This document shows positions 46,465-56,963 of a stretch of DNA of 64,000 nt, piece by piece. The position numbers and the translations under genes are program-made. Below the pieces are notes generated by a model. It ran no database searches. It saw nothing but the letters and a program-made list of their open reading frames with translations, and was not told where the DNA came from. The number at the start of each line of letters is the position of its first letter. Position 1 is the first letter of the stretch. The stretch is from Pantoea dispersa (GTDB lineage: Bacteria > Pseudomonadota > Gammaproteobacteria > Enterobacterales > Enterobacteriaceae): the NCBI RefSeq assembly GCF_014155765.1, contig NZ_SCKT01000010.1, forward strand, positions 102,853 to 166,852, written 5' to 3'.

Positions 46465-48603
46465 TTAGCGCTTACGCCACAGCGTCAGCTGGGCCTGTGT
46501 GTGCTGGAACTTACGCGCGGTTTCGCGAATCACAAACGGCACGTCCTGCGGCGGCGCAACCTCCTCAAAGGCATCGCGCAGCAGTCGTTGCAGCGCCTGC
46601 CAGGTGGTGAGCGCTTCACCGTTTTCACGGAAACCGCCCAGCCAGTTCTCCTTCGGCGTGAACTCTTCCAGCCAGGTGTAAGGTGAGGAGATAGCCAGCA
46701 AACCGCCGGAGCGGATCATCGGCGTGATGTCCTGCAGGAAGCGCTTCGGCTGGCGCAGGCGATCGATCAGGTTGGAGGCCAGTACCAGATCGTAGCCATC
46801 GGGCTGCGGTTTCAGGTTACAGGCATCGCCCTGCACAAACTGAATGCGCTGCGCCAGGGACTCATCGAAACCAAACTCTTTCAGCCGCACCTGGCGATAC
46901 TCCACCAGCTCTCCCTCTTCCGGCACCACGTAACGGAAATCCTCGCCCGAGGTCAGCTGCAGCGCCACGTCGATAAAGCGCGCCGAGTAATCCATGCCGG
47001 TGACCGCAGCAAAATGGCGTGCCAGTTCAAAGCTGGCACGGCCGGTGGCGCAACCGATATCCAGCGCGTGGCCGCGCTGCGCGCAGTGCGGCAGCACGAT
47101 ATCGACCAGCGCCGCCGCGTAGTTCGGCACACCGTAATAGCCGGGGCCGTACTGGAAGTCGAGGTACTGCGACACCATGCTGTCGGTTTCATACGGATTC
47201 AGCGCCATGCTCTCCTGATGCGAGGAAACCACGTAGCGGAAACCGGCATGCTGGAAGAAGTGGCGCCGGAAGGCGTAGCGTGAGGATTTCAGCGCTTCGT
47301 TGCCGGTGGAGATCCAGCTGCCGCCTTTGATCAGCGCATGTTTGCCGTCAAAGGTGGGCGTGGAGAAATCGTCATACAGCGGATGTACCCTGAAGCCTTC
47401 AAAGCCGTTGGTCGGCGTGGTGGTCCACTGCCAGACGTTGCCGACGATGTCGAAGAAGTCACCCTGGGCAAAGTGGTCTACCGGACAGGAAGAGGCCCAG
47501 CGGGCAAGATTGATGTTGCCCGGCGCGTCGATCCAGTCTGGCTGATCGCCGGCAACCTGCTCGCGCAGCTGCATCCACTCGGCTTCGCACGGCAGCTGGA
47601 TCGCTTTGCCGCTCTCTTCTGCCAGCCAGCGGCAGAACGCCGCCGCTTCCAGCTGATTCACTTCGGCGGGCCAGTCCCACGGCATCGCCACTTCTTCGGT
47701 CATCAGGCGCAGCCGGAGATCGTCAGGTTGTGCAATGTCGCCGACCCAGAAAGTCGGCATCTGCGCCTGGGCATACTCACGCCAGCCCCAGCCTTCATCA
47801 TCCCACCAGCGGCGTTCGTTATAGCCGTTGGCGGCAATAAAATGAAAGAACTCGGCGTTGCTCACCAGCATTTTGCTGGCTTTGAACGGTTTCAGCTCAG
47901 TTGAAAGGCTGCCGTATTCGTTATCCCAGCCGTAGGTATCATCGGTTTTACCCTGCGTGACGCGGCCGCCTGGCATCGCCACCAGCGTATTGGCCGGTAC
48001 CGAGGCACGATCGTGGCGCGCTTGTGGACACGCCGGCCAGTGCGGCTGCGGTTTAACCCACTCAAGCGGCAGCTGGCGGATCAGCACGCTGGAGGTTTCG
48101 AGGTGAATTCGCTCATGCTCAATACCCATCAGAATCACCCACGCCGGGCTGTCCCAGTCAATCGGCAGATCCAGTGGCATGGTGCGGATGAATTCACTTA
48201 CCACGGTTTTCACTTTGCCACGGTAGTCGCGCACCTCGGCTACGTCCGGCCAGCTGTAATGGCTGTCGTCGAGATCGTCCCAGCTCATCTCATCCACGCC
48301 GATCGCCATCATCGCCTCGATGCGATCGTCAATGCGCTGCTGCAGATAACCGCCCGCCATCAGCTTATTAATGTAGAAAGTAGCGGTATGGCCAAAGTAG
48401 AAGATCAGCGGATGGCGCAGGGTGATAGCTTTATTAAAGTACGCGCGCTCATCGGCGAGGCAGTCGAACAGGCTTTCGTACAGCTCCCAGGTCTGGGTGA
48501 AATAGGCCAGCAGTTCGGCGCGTTTGGCGTCGCTGCTGCTGCCGGAAAGCCGGACGGTGCGGGTGGGCGCAGGCAATTGATCGTGAAGATGAGCGGTTGT
48601 CAC
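46465..48603 (-). CDS. ovoA: 5-histidylcysteine sulfoxide synthase / methyltransferase OvoA
   Basis: Non-haem iron enzyme (712 aa) that couples cysteine to C5 of histidine with O2, and methylates 5-thiohistidine in ovothiol A synthesis. The DinB-like N-terminal domain holds the likely iron ligands His72 (FGHTATFY), His163 and His167 (IEHERIH). The central FGE-sulfatase fold runs from about 205 to 460 (GGRVTQGK, FDIVGNVWQWT, IKGGSW, RRHFFQHAGFR), with Tyr410 probably matching the tyrosine studied in the E. tasmaniensis enzyme. A C-terminal SAM methyltransferase follows (DIGCATGRAS, 515-524). The GTG at 48603 has GGAG 6 nt upstream. It follows viaA by 71 bp. No ovoB is seen. Confidence 0.93.
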   Translation of the reverse strand: MTTAHLHDQLPAPTRTVRLSGSSSDAKRAELLAYFTQTWELYESLFDCLADERAYFNKAITLRHPLIFYFGHTATFYINKLMAGGYLQQRIDDRIEAMMAIGVDEMSWDDLDDSHYSWPDVAEVRDYRGKVKTVVSEFIRTMPLDLPIDWDSPAWVILMGIEHERIHLETSSVLIRQLPLEWVKPQPHWPACPQARHDRASVPANTLVAMPGGRVTQGKTDDTYGWDNEYGSLSTELKPFKASKMLVSNAEFFHFIAANGYNERRWWDDEGWGWREYAQAQMPTFWVGDIAQPDDLRLRLMTEEVAMPWDWPAEVNQLEAAAFCRWLAEESGKAIQLPCEAEWMQLREQVAGDQPDWIDAPGNINLARWASSCPVDHFAQGDFFDIVGNVWQWTTTPTNGFEGFRVHPLYDDFSTPTFDGKHALIKGGSWISTGNEALKSSRYAFRRHFFQHAGFRYVVSSHQESMALNPYETDSMVSQYLDFQYGPGYYGVPNYAAALVDIVLPHCAQRGHALDIGCATGRASFELARHFAAVTGMDYSARFIDVALQLTSGEDFRYVVPEEGELVEYRQVRLKEFGFDESLAQRIQFVQGDACNLKPQPDGYDLVLASNLIDRLRQPKRFLQDITPMIRSGGLLAISSPYTWLEEFTPKENWLGGFRENGEALTTWQALQRLLRDAFEEVAPPQDVPFVIRETARKFQHTQAQLTLWRKR

Positions 48604-48674
48604 AGTGAACTCCGTAAGCTGATTAAACACAGCGGGTAATTCACTATAGCAAATTAGCATTTCTGCCTGATGAA

Positions 48675-50135
48675 TTAGCGTTTCCAGCGGCGCAGCAGGC
48701 GGCTTTTCAGGCCGGTATCGAAGCGCCAGATGTGATCGAAAATGCGCAGAATGCCGGGTTTGCCGTGCGCCGACATCGCCACGGCGTGGAAGCGTTGCTG
48801 GTGGTGACGCTGGCGCTGTTTAATAGTGCTGACGATGTCGTCCGGCAGACGCTGGGCGATAAAATCGGAAACGATCACCGCATCGGCTTCCTGCCACTGA
48901 CTGCCCTCCATACGCGTGACCACCGCAGACAGGCAGGCGGCCAGATCGGTGCCGCCGCGAAAACGCTGGCTGAGAAAACGGATTGCCTGCTCGATGCCGT
49001 TATCCGCGGTCAGCTCGTAGCCAATCACTTCGTGAGCAAACAGCATGATGTAGCAGCGCCGCCTGTCGGCCAGCGCCACCTTCAGCAGCGCCAGACAAAA
49101 CGCTTTGGCGCAGCGTTCATTGAAACCGCCCATCGAACCAGAGGTATCCACGCAGACGATGAACGGGCCGCGCGGCTGTGCTTCGTGCTGCTGATGGCTG
49201 GCCGGGCGCAGCGTCACTTTCTCGTGCCAGGCATCGCCCTGTAACCGGTAGGTCAGCAGGCGTTTCTCCACCAGCCGGCGATAAAACTCCAGCTCCAGTT
49301 CGCTGATGCTCAGCGCCGCCAGTTCCGGCGGCAACAGACGCAGCACATCGTCGCTCTGATGGATGCCGCTGACCTCTTCCGGCACGTTGTCCGGCTCGCG
49401 CACCAGCTGATGAAACGCTTCCAGCGGCGCATCCTGTGACGGTACCGATTTCGCTTCGCGGCTGCGTCCCAGCTGCTGCGCCAGTTTCATCAGTTCCGGC
49501 TGCTGGGCGAGGAAATCGCCGTACTGCACAATCAACTCATAGTCGCCATGCTGCAGCGGTGCCTTGCTCAGATCCCACAGGCGTCCGGCGGCGGCTTCGT
49601 CGTCATCGGTCAGAATCGGCGCCAGCTGGCCGCTGATGGCCATGCGCTGCTGCAGCTCAGCCATCAGGCGTTCCCGCTGCTCTTCCAGCAGGGTTTCGTT
49701 CAGCGTCAGGGTTTGCAGCGTCAGGCTCAGGCGCCAGCGCTGCAGGAACAGCGTGTGCTGCGCATTGCTCAGCTGGGCGCTGTCGGTATGCAGCAGCAGT
49801 TTGCTGGCCTCTTCGATAAACGGGGACGGCAGCGCTTTCAGCTGCGTCATGATGGCGGGCAGTTGCTCACTGAAGGCGTGGCTGCTGAGCAGCTGCATCT
49901 GCTGGAAGAGCTGAAATTCGCGCGCCAGCGCGTCCGGCACCGGCGTGGTTTTCATCTGGGCGGCAATCTCGGCGCGCCAGCGCGGCAGCTCGCCCATCAT
50001 CGCCTGTTTCAGGCGCGGAAATTTTTCAAAGAACAGCGCCAGCTGTGGCGAGGCCAGCAGTGCCACAATCAGCTCTTCGATCAGCTCGGTTTCGCCAATC
50101 GACAACAGCGTGCTGAGCGTCTCCAGCGAGATCAT
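48675..50135 (-). CDS. viaA: VWA-domain protein ViaA
   Basis: Partner of the RavA ATPase (486 aa; E. coli 483). The long helical N-terminal region is followed by a von Willebrand A domain with the MIDAS motif [12 protein letters not shown] near residue 330 and [12 protein letters not shown]. With RavA it interacts with respiratory and iron-sulfur proteins and modulates aminoglycoside entry in E. coli. Start overlaps the ravA stop by 4 nt. Confidence 0.95.
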   Translation of the reverse strand: MISLETLSTLLSIGETELIEELIVALLASPQLALFFEKFPRLKQAMMGELPRWRAEIAAQMKTTPVPDALAREFQLFQQMQLLSSHAFSEQLPAIMTQLKALPSPFIEEASKLLLHTDSAQLSNAQHTLFLQRWRLSLTLQTLTLNETLLEEQRERLMAELQQRMAISGQLAPILTDDDEAAAGRLWDLSKAPLQHGDYELIVQYGDFLAQQPELMKLAQQLGRSREAKSVPSQDAPLEAFHQLVREPDNVPEEVSGIHQSDDVLRLLPPELAALSISELELEFYRRLVEKRLLTYRLQGDAWHEKVTLRPASHQQHEAQPRGPFIVCVDTSGSMGGFNERCAKAFCLALLKVALADRRRCYIMLFAHEVIGYELTADNGIEQAIRFLSQRFRGGTDLAACLSAVVTRMEGSQWQEADAVIVSDFIAQRLPDDIVSTIKQRQRHHQQRFHAVAMSAHGKPGILRIFDHIWRFDTGLKSRLLRRWKR

Positions 50136-51634
50136 TTTCTCGCCTGTTTCAGCTGTTCCGCCACATCCTGCAGGCTGGTTTCGACGCGCGCCAGCCAGTC
50201 GTCGCTGATAAACAGGCAGCGCTGGTGCTGGCTAAACAGCGTGCGCTGCGCGCGCAGCTGGGCCTCCAGCGCGTCGTATTCTTCAATGATTTCCTGCGGC
50301 ACGTCGCTGCTGCTGGCGGCACCCGGCAGCGTCAGGCGCGTGGACTGCAGGCTGACGTCGCGCAGCGTCAGACAGTGGTGCGCATCCACCAGCAGGTCGA
50401 GCGTCTGGCCAAAGCCGATGCCGTTGAGCTTGCCGCGGATCTCGCCCGCCTTCAGCAGCCACTGATTGAGCGCATCGCGTGCCACCACCACGTGCGTGAC
50501 CTGCATGTCGTGCAGCGTCAGCGGTTGCTGCAGCATCAGAGTCAGCTGTTCGTCCGTGATCGAGGCCGGTAATTCATAGTGCGGTTTGCGGCTGAACATG
50601 CCGCTGTGTTTCTCCAGCGTCAGCGCCTGCGCCACGCTCTGCTGTTGTTGCAGCGCCAGCCGGCGCGCTTTGATCTGCTGCAGCGTGTGCAGCATCGCCT
50701 GCTGCTGCCACGCGTGCTGCGTCATTAGCGCATCGATTTCACGATCCAGTAGCTGCATCGACGCCACGTCGTGCCACAGGCAATCTTTCAGCAGGATCAG
50801 ATCAAGCGGGGCAATCGCCACGCGGCCGCTGTAAAACGCGCTGGCCTGCAGCAGATGGATGGCTTTTTTCCAGCGGCGATCGGAGATATACGGCGCCTCT
50901 GGCAGGTTCTCCAGCTGCTGGCGCAGCTGATAGATCAGTTCAAACACATGATCGGGCAGGCTGACCTGGCTGATGCCTTTCTGCCACTGCTGATACTCTT
51001 CATCGCTGATGCACAGCGATTCCGCCACCGGATTGGCGTTTTCATCCTGCTGGTGGGTCAGCATGCTGCGGAAATTCTGCTTTTCATGCACGTTGTCGAG
51101 CCACAGCCGGATCAGCATACGGTCGTACAGCGCTTCCAGACCGCTATCGGCTTCCGGCAGTTCGTTAGAGGCGGTGACCAGCAGGCGCATCGGGATCGAC
51201 TCTTCGCTGTCGCCGTTGCGGAAGCGACGTTCGTTGATGGCGGTGAGCAGCGTATTGAGAATCGCCGGACCGGCTTTCCAGATCTCATCAAGAAAGACAA
51301 TTTCGGCATCCGGCAGATAGCCTTTGGTCAGACGCTGGTAGCGGCCTTCATCTTTCAGCGCCTGAATCGACAGCGGGCCAAACACCTCTTCAGGTGTGGA
51401 AAAACGGGTCATCAGGTATTCAAAGGCACGGGCATGCTGGAAGGCGTATTTCAGTCGGCGGGCAATCAGGCTCTTGGCGATGCCCGGTGGCCCAAGCAGA
51501 AACACGCTTTCGCCGCTCAGCGCTGCCAGCAGGCAGAGACGAATGGCATGATGCCGTTCATACAGCCCTTTCTCCAGGGCATTGCTGAGGCGAGAAATTC
51601 TTTCTGCCAAAAGATGGGGTTGAGCCATAATCAC
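50132..51634 (-). CDS. ravA: MoxR-family AAA+ ATPase RavA
   Basis: Hexameric AAA+ ATPase (500 aa from GTG at 51634, or 498 from the ATG at 51628). Walker A is [15 protein letters not shown] and Walker B is [13 protein letters not shown]; the sensor region is [22 protein letters not shown]. The C-terminal part includes the LARA-type domain that binds the lysine decarboxylase LdcI in E. coli. AAGGA is 7 nt before the GTG but 13 nt before the ATG, so the GTG start is plausible although E. coli uses the equivalent of the ATG. Confidence 0.95.
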   Translation of the reverse strand: MIMAQPHLLAERISRLSNALEKGLYERHHAIRLCLLAALSGESVFLLGPPGIAKSLIARRLKYAFQHARAFEYLMTRFSTPEEVFGPLSIQALKDEGRYQRLTKGYLPDAEIVFLDEIWKAGPAILNTLLTAINERRFRNGDSEESIPMRLLVTASNELPEADSGLEALYDRMLIRLWLDNVHEKQNFRSMLTHQQDENANPVAESLCISDEEYQQWQKGISQVSLPDHVFELIYQLRQQLENLPEAPYISDRRWKKAIHLLQASAFYSGRVAIAPLDLILLKDCLWHDVASMQLLDREIDALMTQHAWQQQAMLHTLQQIKARRLALQQQQSVAQALTLEKHSGMFSRKPHYELPASITDEQLTLMLQQPLTLHDMQVTHVVVARDALNQWLLKAGEIRGKLNGIGFGQTLDLLVDAHHCLTLRDVSLQSTRLTLPGAASSSDVPQEIIEEYDALEAQLRAQRTLFSQHQRCLFISDDWLARVETSLQDVAEQLKQARK

Positions 51635-51927
51635 ATCATTGTCCTTCTGATCCTGGTGCCGTCATATTCTGGCGAGCGCAATACTCTACTGTTTATCATG
51701 CGTGAAAGCGTTGATAGCCGTCAGCTTTTTTGTTTCAGAAGGTTGAGGTGAGGCAAATCGCGGGTTTTCAGCGCATTTCGCGCCGATTTTCGGCGAAAAA
51801 ACGCTGCGCAGACGGCGTAATGCCAGACGGTAAAAGTAGGTTTTTTCGGGAATATGTGCATACTGTGCGCTTTTTGATGATCTGAGCGCCGGGCTGAGGC
51901 CTGCGCGGCTCCAACAAAAGACAACTT

Positions 51928-53796
51928 ATGAGCTCGGATAAGAAACAGTCCCTTGGCGCAGTCACTCTGGCGGCGATCGGCGTGGTGTATGGCGATATCG
52001 GCACCAGCCCGCTCTATACCCTGCGCGAGTGTCTCTCTGGTCAGTTCGGCTTTGGCGTGGAACGCGAGGCGGTGTTTGGCTTTCTGTCGCTGATCTTCTG
52101 GCTGCTGATTCTGGTGGTTTCGCTTAAATACATCAGTTATGTGATGCGCGCCGACAACGCCGGTGAAGGCGGGATCCTGACGCTGATGTCACTGGCGGGC
52201 CGCAATACCGGTGCGCGCGCCACGGCGATTCTGGTGATCATGGGGCTGATTGGCGGCAGCTTCTTCTACGGGGAAGTGGTGATCACGCCGGCGGTATCCG
52301 TGCTTTCGGCCATCGAAGGGCTGGAGATCGCCGCGCCGAGCCTCGATAGCTACATTGTGCCGCTGGCGATTGCGGTACTGACGCTGCTGTTTGTAATTCA
52401 GAAACACGGCACCGGCATTGTCGGTAAGCTGTTTGCGCCGGTGATGCTGCTGTGGTTCATCATCCTGGCGGTGCTGGGCGCGCGCAGTATCATCAATAAT
52501 CCTGAGGTGCTGCACGCCATGAACCCGTACTGGGCGCTGCACTTCTTTATTCAGTACAAAACGGTATCGTTCTTCGCGCTGGGCGCGGTGGTGCTGGCGA
52601 TCACCGGCGTTGAAGCGCTGTATGCCGATATGGGCCACTTTGGTAAGTTTCCGATTCGCCTGGCATGGTTTGTGGTGGTGCTGCCGTCGCTGGTGCTCAA
52701 CTATTTCGGCCAGGGGGCGCTGCTGCTGGAGCATCCGGAGGCCATCAAAAACCCGTTCTTCCTGCTGGCACCGGACTGGGCGCTGATTCCGATGCTGATT
52801 CTCGCTACGCTGGCCACGGTGATCGCCTCGCAGGCGGTAATCTCCGGCGTATTCTCGCTGACGCGCCAGGCGGTGCGTCTTGGCTATCTGCCGCCGATGC
52901 GCATCGTGCACACGTCCGAAGAGGAATCCGGCCAGATTTATATTCCGGTCATCAACTGGCTGCTCTATTTCTCTGTGGTGATAGTGATCGTCGGCTTTGA
53001 GCACTCCAGTAATCTGGCGGCCGCCTACGGGATTGCGGTGACCGGTACCATGGTGCTGACCGCCATTCTGTGTTCAACGGTGGCGATTCAGAACTGGCAC
53101 TGGAATCGCTATCTGGTGGTGCTGATTCTCATCGCGATGCTGTGCATCGACGTTTCGCTGTTCTCCGCCAACCTGGTCAAAGTATTCTCCGGCGGCTGGC
53201 TGCCGCTGACGCTGGCGCTGATGATGTTTATCGTGATGACCACGTGGAAGAGCGAGCGCTTCCGCCTGCTGCGTCGTATGCATGAGCATGGCAATTCGCT
53301 GGAGGCGATGATCGCCTCGCTGGAGAAGTCGCCGCCGGTGCGCGTGCCGGGCACGGCGGTCTACATGTCGCGGGCGCTCAATGTCATCCCCTTTGCCATG
53401 CTGCATAACCTGAAGCACAACAAGGTGCTGCACGAGCGCGTGGTGCTGCTGACGCTGCGTACCGAAGATGCGCCTTATGTGCACAACGTGCGTCGCGTGA
53501 CCATTGAGCAGCTGTCGCCCACCTTCTGGCGCGTGGTGGCAAGCTACGGCTGGCGCGAAACGCCGAACGTCGAGGAGATTTTCCACCGCTGCGGCCTCGA
53601 AGGGCTCAACTGCCGCATGATGGAAACGTCGTTCTTTATGTCACACGAGTCGCTGATCATCGGCAAACGCCCGTGGTATCTGCGTCTGCGCGGCAAGCTG
53701 TTCCTTGCGCTGCAACGCAACGCCCTGCGCGCGCCGGATCAGTTTGAAATTCCGCCTAACCGGGTAATCGAGCTCGGTACTCAGGTCGAAATCTGA
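51928..53796 (+). CDS. kup: Low-affinity potassium transporter Kup
   Basis: K+:H+ symporter of the inner membrane (622 aa, E. coli length). Twelve membrane segments, starting [17 protein letters not shown]. Conserved are [36 protein letters not shown] and [18 protein letters not shown]-terminal cytoplasmic domain follows residue 445 and ends [11 protein letters not shown]. The 293-bp upstream region, shared with divergent ravA, shows no clear ribosome site and no operator I recognise. Confidence 0.97.
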   Translation: MSSDKKQSLGAVTLAAIGVVYGDIGTSPLYTLRECLSGQFGFGVEREAVFGFLSLIFWLLILVVSLKYISYVMRADNAGEGGILTLMSLAGRNTGARATAILVIMGLIGGSFFYGEVVITPAVSVLSAIEGLEIAAPSLDSYIVPLAIAVLTLLFVIQKHGTGIVGKLFAPVMLLWFIILAVLGARSIINNPEVLHAMNPYWALHFFIQYKTVSFFALGAVVLAITGVEALYADMGHFGKFPIRLAWFVVVLPSLVLNYFGQGALLLEHPEAIKNPFFLLAPDWALIPMLILATLATVIASQAVISGVFSLTRQAVRLGYLPPMRIVHTSEEESGQIYIPVINWLLYFSVVIVIVGFEHSSNLAAAYGIAVTGTMVLTAILCSTVAIQNWHWNRYLVVLILIAMLCIDVSLFSANLVKVFSGGWLPLTLALMMFIVMTTWKSERFRLLRRMHEHGNSLEAMIASLEKSPPVRVPGTAVYMSRALNVIPFAMLHNLKHNKVLHERVVLLTLRTEDAPYVHNVRRVTIEQLSPTFWRVVASYGWRETPNVEEIFHRCGLEGLNCRMMETSFFMSHESLIIGKRPWYLRLRGKLFLALQRNALRAPDQFEIPPNRVIELGTQVEI

Positions 53797-53802
53797 CGCA
53801 TC

Positions 53803-53829
53803 GCGCGTCACCAACTGAGGGTGACGCGC
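53803..53829. terminator. Hairpin at the kup/qseC convergence
   Basis: GCGCGTCACC / GGTGACGCGC, a perfect 10-bp stem with a 7-nt loop, begins 7 bp after the kup stop and includes the qseC stop codon. No T run follows on either strand. It may limit readthrough both ways. Confidence 0.6.
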
Positions 53830-55139
53830 AGCCCCTGCGGCTGCACCGAGCTGAAGGTCAGCCGGATGCCGTGCAGCTGAGCCACATTTTTCACAATCGA
53901 CAAGCCAAGCCCGCTGCCGGTTTGCGCCTGCCCCGGCGGTCGCCAGAAGCGTTCACCCAGCCGCGCCAGCTGCTCTGCGCTGACGCCCGGTCCGTTATCC
54001 ACCACCTCCAGCCTGCGCGCGCTGAGCTGCAGCTGAATCTCACTGCCGGACGGCGTGTAGCGCAGCGCGTTATCCAGCAGATTGCGCAGCAGTAAACCCA
54101 GCAGCAGTGGATGACCGTTCATCACCGGTTCCGCGTCAGACGTCAGCGTCAGCCTGGTGTGCTGCGCTGCCGCCTGTGCCTGATGTTCGGTCACCAGCTG
54201 GTGCAGCAACGGCGCGAGGGGGACCGGCTGAAATTCGCTGCGCAGATCGTCTGCTTCGACGCGCGACAGCGTCAGCAGCTGATCGACCAGCCGCGTGGCG
54301 CGCAGGATGCCGCTATCGAGCTGCTGCAGCGCATGGTTACGCATCGCCTCGTCATCGCCGGCCAGCTGAATCACCTCGCTCTGTACGCGCAGCGCCGCCA
54401 GCGGGCTGCGCAGCTCGTGCGCCGCATCGGAGGTAAAGCGTCGCTCGCGCTGGACCAGCTGTGCCATGCGGGCAAACAGGCCATTCAGCGCCGCCACCAG
54501 CGGCTTCACCTCCAGCGGCAGGCGTTGCGGCGTCAGCGGGGTGGCATCATCCGGCGCGCGTTGCTGCAGCGATGCAGTCAGGCGTTTCAGCGGACGCAGC
54601 TCAAACCACACCAGCGCCAGCAGCAACAGCAGCATCAGCGGCATGGCCACCACCCACGGCAGCAGGCTGCTCAGTGCCAGATCGCGCGTCATATCATCAC
54701 GATATTCCCACTCCTGTCCGACCACCACGCGCCACTGCTTATCGGCTGACGTCAGCCACAGCAGCCGCCAGCGATCGTCATCACCACGCAGGCGACCATC
54801 GTGGAAGCCGTCACGATCCGCTGTAAACAGCAAATCGCGGCCGTTTTCGCCGTCGTTCAGCAGCGGTTTGCCGTCGGCGCTGAACAGCGCAAAGGCCAGC
54901 GCGTCGTCATCCTGATCGCCGCGATGGTGGCGCAAAATCGCTTTGGTTTTTGGCAGCGAGGCGGCCTGCAGACGGCTGGCATCCAGCGCCAGCAGGCGTT
55001 TGGCGAACAGCATTTGCTGGGTATCAAACAGCTCATTAACGGTGTCGCGCGTCTGCTGCCATGCGCTAAAGGTGGCACTGGCACCACACAGAATAATTAA
55101 CAGCAGAAAGCCGATGGCCAGCCGCAGGAACAGACTCAT
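53808..55139 (-). CDS. qseC: Two-component sensor kinase QseC
   Basis: Inner-membrane histidine kinase (443 aa; E. coli QseC 449). First membrane helix 5-25, periplasmic sensor about 27-158 ([15 protein letters not shown] and [13 protein letters not shown] match QseC closely), second helix 159-178. The phosphoacceptor is His241 in [15 protein letters not shown]-box [11 protein letters not shown]-boxes DNGPG and [10 protein letters not shown]. coli QseC responds to AI-3, adrenaline and noradrenaline. Start overlaps qseB by 4 nt. Confidence 0.92.
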   Translation of the reverse strand: MSLFLRLAIGFLLLIILCGASATFSAWQQTRDTVNELFDTQQMLFAKRLLALDASRLQAASLPKTKAILRHHRGDQDDDALAFALFSADGKPLLNDGENGRDLLFTADRDGFHDGRLRGDDDRWRLLWLTSADKQWRVVVGQEWEYRDDMTRDLALSSLLPWVVAMPLMLLLLLALVWFELRPLKRLTASLQQRAPDDATPLTPQRLPLEVKPLVAALNGLFARMAQLVQRERRFTSDAAHELRSPLAALRVQSEVIQLAGDDEAMRNHALQQLDSGILRATRLVDQLLTLSRVEADDLRSEFQPVPLAPLLHQLVTEHQAQAAAQHTRLTLTSDAEPVMNGHPLLLGLLLRNLLDNALRYTPSGSEIQLQLSARRLEVVDNGPGVSAEQLARLGERFWRPPGQAQTGSGLGLSIVKNVAQLHGIRLTFSSVQPQGLRVTLSW

Positions 55140-55798
55140 TCTGCCGCTCCCAGCGTGTAGCCAATGCCGTGCACGGTGCGGATGAACTGACTGCCGAGCT
55201 TTTTACGCAGATGATGGATGTGCACTTCGACTGCGTTACTGGAGACGTCGTCGTCCCAGCTGTACAGTTTCTCCTCCAGCTGCGCGCGCGTCAGCACGCG
55301 ACCGGGATTGCGCAGGAACAGCTCCAGCAGCGCCAGCTCACGGCTTTTCAGGCTGAGCGGTTCGCCATCGACCATCACGCTGTGGCTGCCGGGAGCCATC
55401 ACCACCCTGCCGTGACGCAGCTCCGGCTGCAGCTGACCGTGACGGCGACGAATCAGCGCCTGCAGACGTGCGGCCACCTCCGTCAGCGCAAACGGCTTAC
55501 ACAGATAGTCGTCGGCACCGAGTTGCAGGCCCTGCACGCGCTGGTCCAGCGCATCGCGTGCGGTGAGGATCAGCACCGGGACATCCGCGCCCTGCTCACG
55601 CCACTGGCGCAGGATGTCCAGCCCGTCACGTTGCGGCAGCGACAGATCCAGCACCACGGCATCCCATGGCGCCGCGTTGAGCGCCTGAAATCCGGCTTCG
55701 CCGCTGACAAACCAGTCGACGCTGAAACCCAGTTTGGTCAGGCCGACCTTCAGGCCATCGCCAATCAGCGTATCGTCTTCAATTAATAAAATGCGCAT
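55136..55798 (-). CDS. qseB: Response regulator QseB
   Basis: OmpR-family regulator (220 aa). Receiver domain with acidic pocket EDD at residues 7-9, phosphoacceptor Asp51 (VVLDLSLP), and Lys near 101 in [10 protein letters not shown]. The winged-helix domain runs from about 130 ([32 protein letters not shown]). The ATG at 55798 has GGAGAA upstream; the open frame extends 20 codons further without a ribosome site. Confidence 0.93.
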   Translation of the reverse strand: MRILLIEDDTLIGDGLKVGLTKLGFSVDWFVSGEAGFQALNAAPWDAVVLDLSLPQRDGLDILRQWREQGADVPVLILTARDALDQRVQGLQLGADDYLCKPFALTEVAARLQALIRRRHGQLQPELRHGRVVMAPGSHSVMVDGEPLSLKSRELALLELFLRNPGRVLTRAQLEEKLYSWDDDVSSNAVEVHIHHLRKKLGSQFIRTVHGIGYTLGAAE

Positions 55799-55895
55799 GC
55801 GTTTCTCCCGGTTACCTGGGGGTTTATACGAAGCAGATGCGCGCTTGTACAGCGTCATTCGCCCGTTTTGGCTTATTTTTCCCCTCTTTTTTTCC

Positions 55896-55912
55896 CTTAA
55901 GATCCTGTTAAG
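55896..55912. promoter_or_regulatory. QseB/PmrA-type direct repeat
   Basis: CTTAAG-N5-GTTAAG, a direct repeat with 11-bp period, fits the PmrA/QseB box (YTTAAK-N5-YTTAAK) except for one base. It lies between divergent qseB and ygiW, 57 bp from the ygiW start. Confidence 0.7.
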
Positions 55913-55968
55913 AACCCTGTGGTGAAATAGCTCCCGTAATCCGCACAGACATGGAAATGAGGTGAAAA

Positions 55969-56364
55969 ATGAAAAAGAGTGCAGCGCTGTTCGCCATTAT
56001 CGCCCTGGCGGCAACCCCGGTGTTAGCCGCCCAGCAGGGTGGCTTTGTCGACCCTAACGCGCCAGCCGCTCAGGCTAAAGCCGGCGGTTTTAAGGCCGAT
56101 AACAGCAGTGTGGTGACGGTAAAACAGGCCGAAGAGATGAAGGATGACAGCTGGATCACCGTGCGCGGCCAGCTTGATAAGCAGATCGGCGATGAAGATT
56201 ATCTGTTCCGCGACAGCAGCGGCAGCATGAAAGTGGAGATCGACCACAAACGCTGGAACGGCCAGACCATTACGCCGAAAGATCAGGTCGAGCTGACCGG
56301 CGAACTGGATAAGGATTTCAATTCGATTGAACTGGACGTTAAACAGGTACGTAAACTGCCTTAA
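55969..56364 (+). CDS. ygiW: Periplasmic OB-fold protein YgiW (BOF family)
   Basis: Secreted stress protein (131 aa; E. coli 130) of the YgiW/VisP family. Signal peptide [20 protein letters not shown], cut after residue 20. A Gly/Ala-rich stretch precedes the OB domain with [37 protein letters not shown] and the terminal DVKQVRKLP. The divergent pairing with qseBC is also that of E. coli. A GCGGAGCC/GGCTCCGC hairpin (56373-56396) follows 8 bp downstream. Confidence 0.93.
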   Translation: MKKSAALFAIIALAATPVLAAQQGGFVDPNAPAAQAKAGGFKADNSSVVTVKQAEEMKDDSWITVRGQLDKQIGDEDYLFRDSSGSMKVEIDHKRWNGQTITPKDQVELTGELDKDFNSIELDVKQVRKLP

Positions 56365-56429
56365 CCTCCCCTGCGGAGCCACGTCGTGGGCTCCGCCATC
56401 CCGCCAAACTCAAATTTCCCCCGGCCCAG

Positions 56430-56523
56430 GCGAAACGTTTCGATGGCGATCACATTTCCGTGATGCCGTCATTGAGTTGCCATGTACATTTAATACACTG
56501 CCAGACAGCGAAACGTTTCGCTG
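56430..56523 (+). promoter_or_regulatory. rbs promoter with two RbsR operators and a CRP site
   Basis: The perfect palindrome CAGCGAAACGTTTCGCTG (56506-56523) is an RbsR operator just before rbsD; a second core GCGAAACGTTTCG is at 56430-56442, centres 78 bp apart. Promoter TTGAGT (56472-56477) and TACACT (56494-56499) are 16 bp apart. TTCGA-N6-TCACA (56439-56454) is a plausible CRP site overlapping the upstream operator. Confidence 0.85.
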
Positions 56524-56536
56524 TGGAGTGGAATAA

Positions 56537-56956
56537 ATGAAAAAAGGTCGCCTGTTAAACGCTGAAGTCTCTCATGTGATTGCCCGCCTCGGGCATACCG
56601 ATACGCTGACGATTGCCGATGCGGGCTTGCCGATCCCGGCCGGTCCACAGCGCATCGATCTGGCGCTGACGCCCGGTACGCCCGATTTTTTACAGGTGGT
56701 GGAGGTCATCACGCAGGAGATGCAGGTTGAGAGTGCCCTGATAGCGGAAGAGATCCAACAACACAATCCGCAACTCCATAGCCAGCTGATCGCCGTGCTC
56801 GAAGCCTTGCAACAGCACCAGGGGAATGTGATTAGCGTTCGTTACACCAGCCATGAACAGTTCAAACAACACACTCAGCGCAGTCAGGCGGTCATTCGCA
56901 GCGGAGAGTGCTCTCCGTATGCGAATGTCATCCTGAGCGCGGGCGTCACTTTCTGA
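56537..56956 (+). CDS. rbsD: D-ribose pyranase RbsD
   Basis: Converts beta-pyranose to beta-furanose ribose so that RbsK can act (139 aa, E. coli length). Catalytic His20 in [19 protein letters not shown]-terminal [14 protein letters not shown] as in the family. Start ATG has TGGAGTGG upstream. First gene of rbsDACBK. Confidence 0.97.
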   Translation: MKKGRLLNAEVSHVIARLGHTDTLTIADAGLPIPAGPQRIDLALTPGTPDFLQVVEVITQEMQVESALIAEEIQQHNPQLHSQLIAVLEALQQHQGNVISVRYTSHEQFKQHTQRSQAVIRSGECSPYANVILSAGVTF

Positions 56957-56963
56957 GGCCGCT

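Noticed and set aside
48604-48660. Upstream ATG start for ovoA
   Set aside because: No ribosome site precedes it, while GGAG lies 6 nt before the GTG at 48603.
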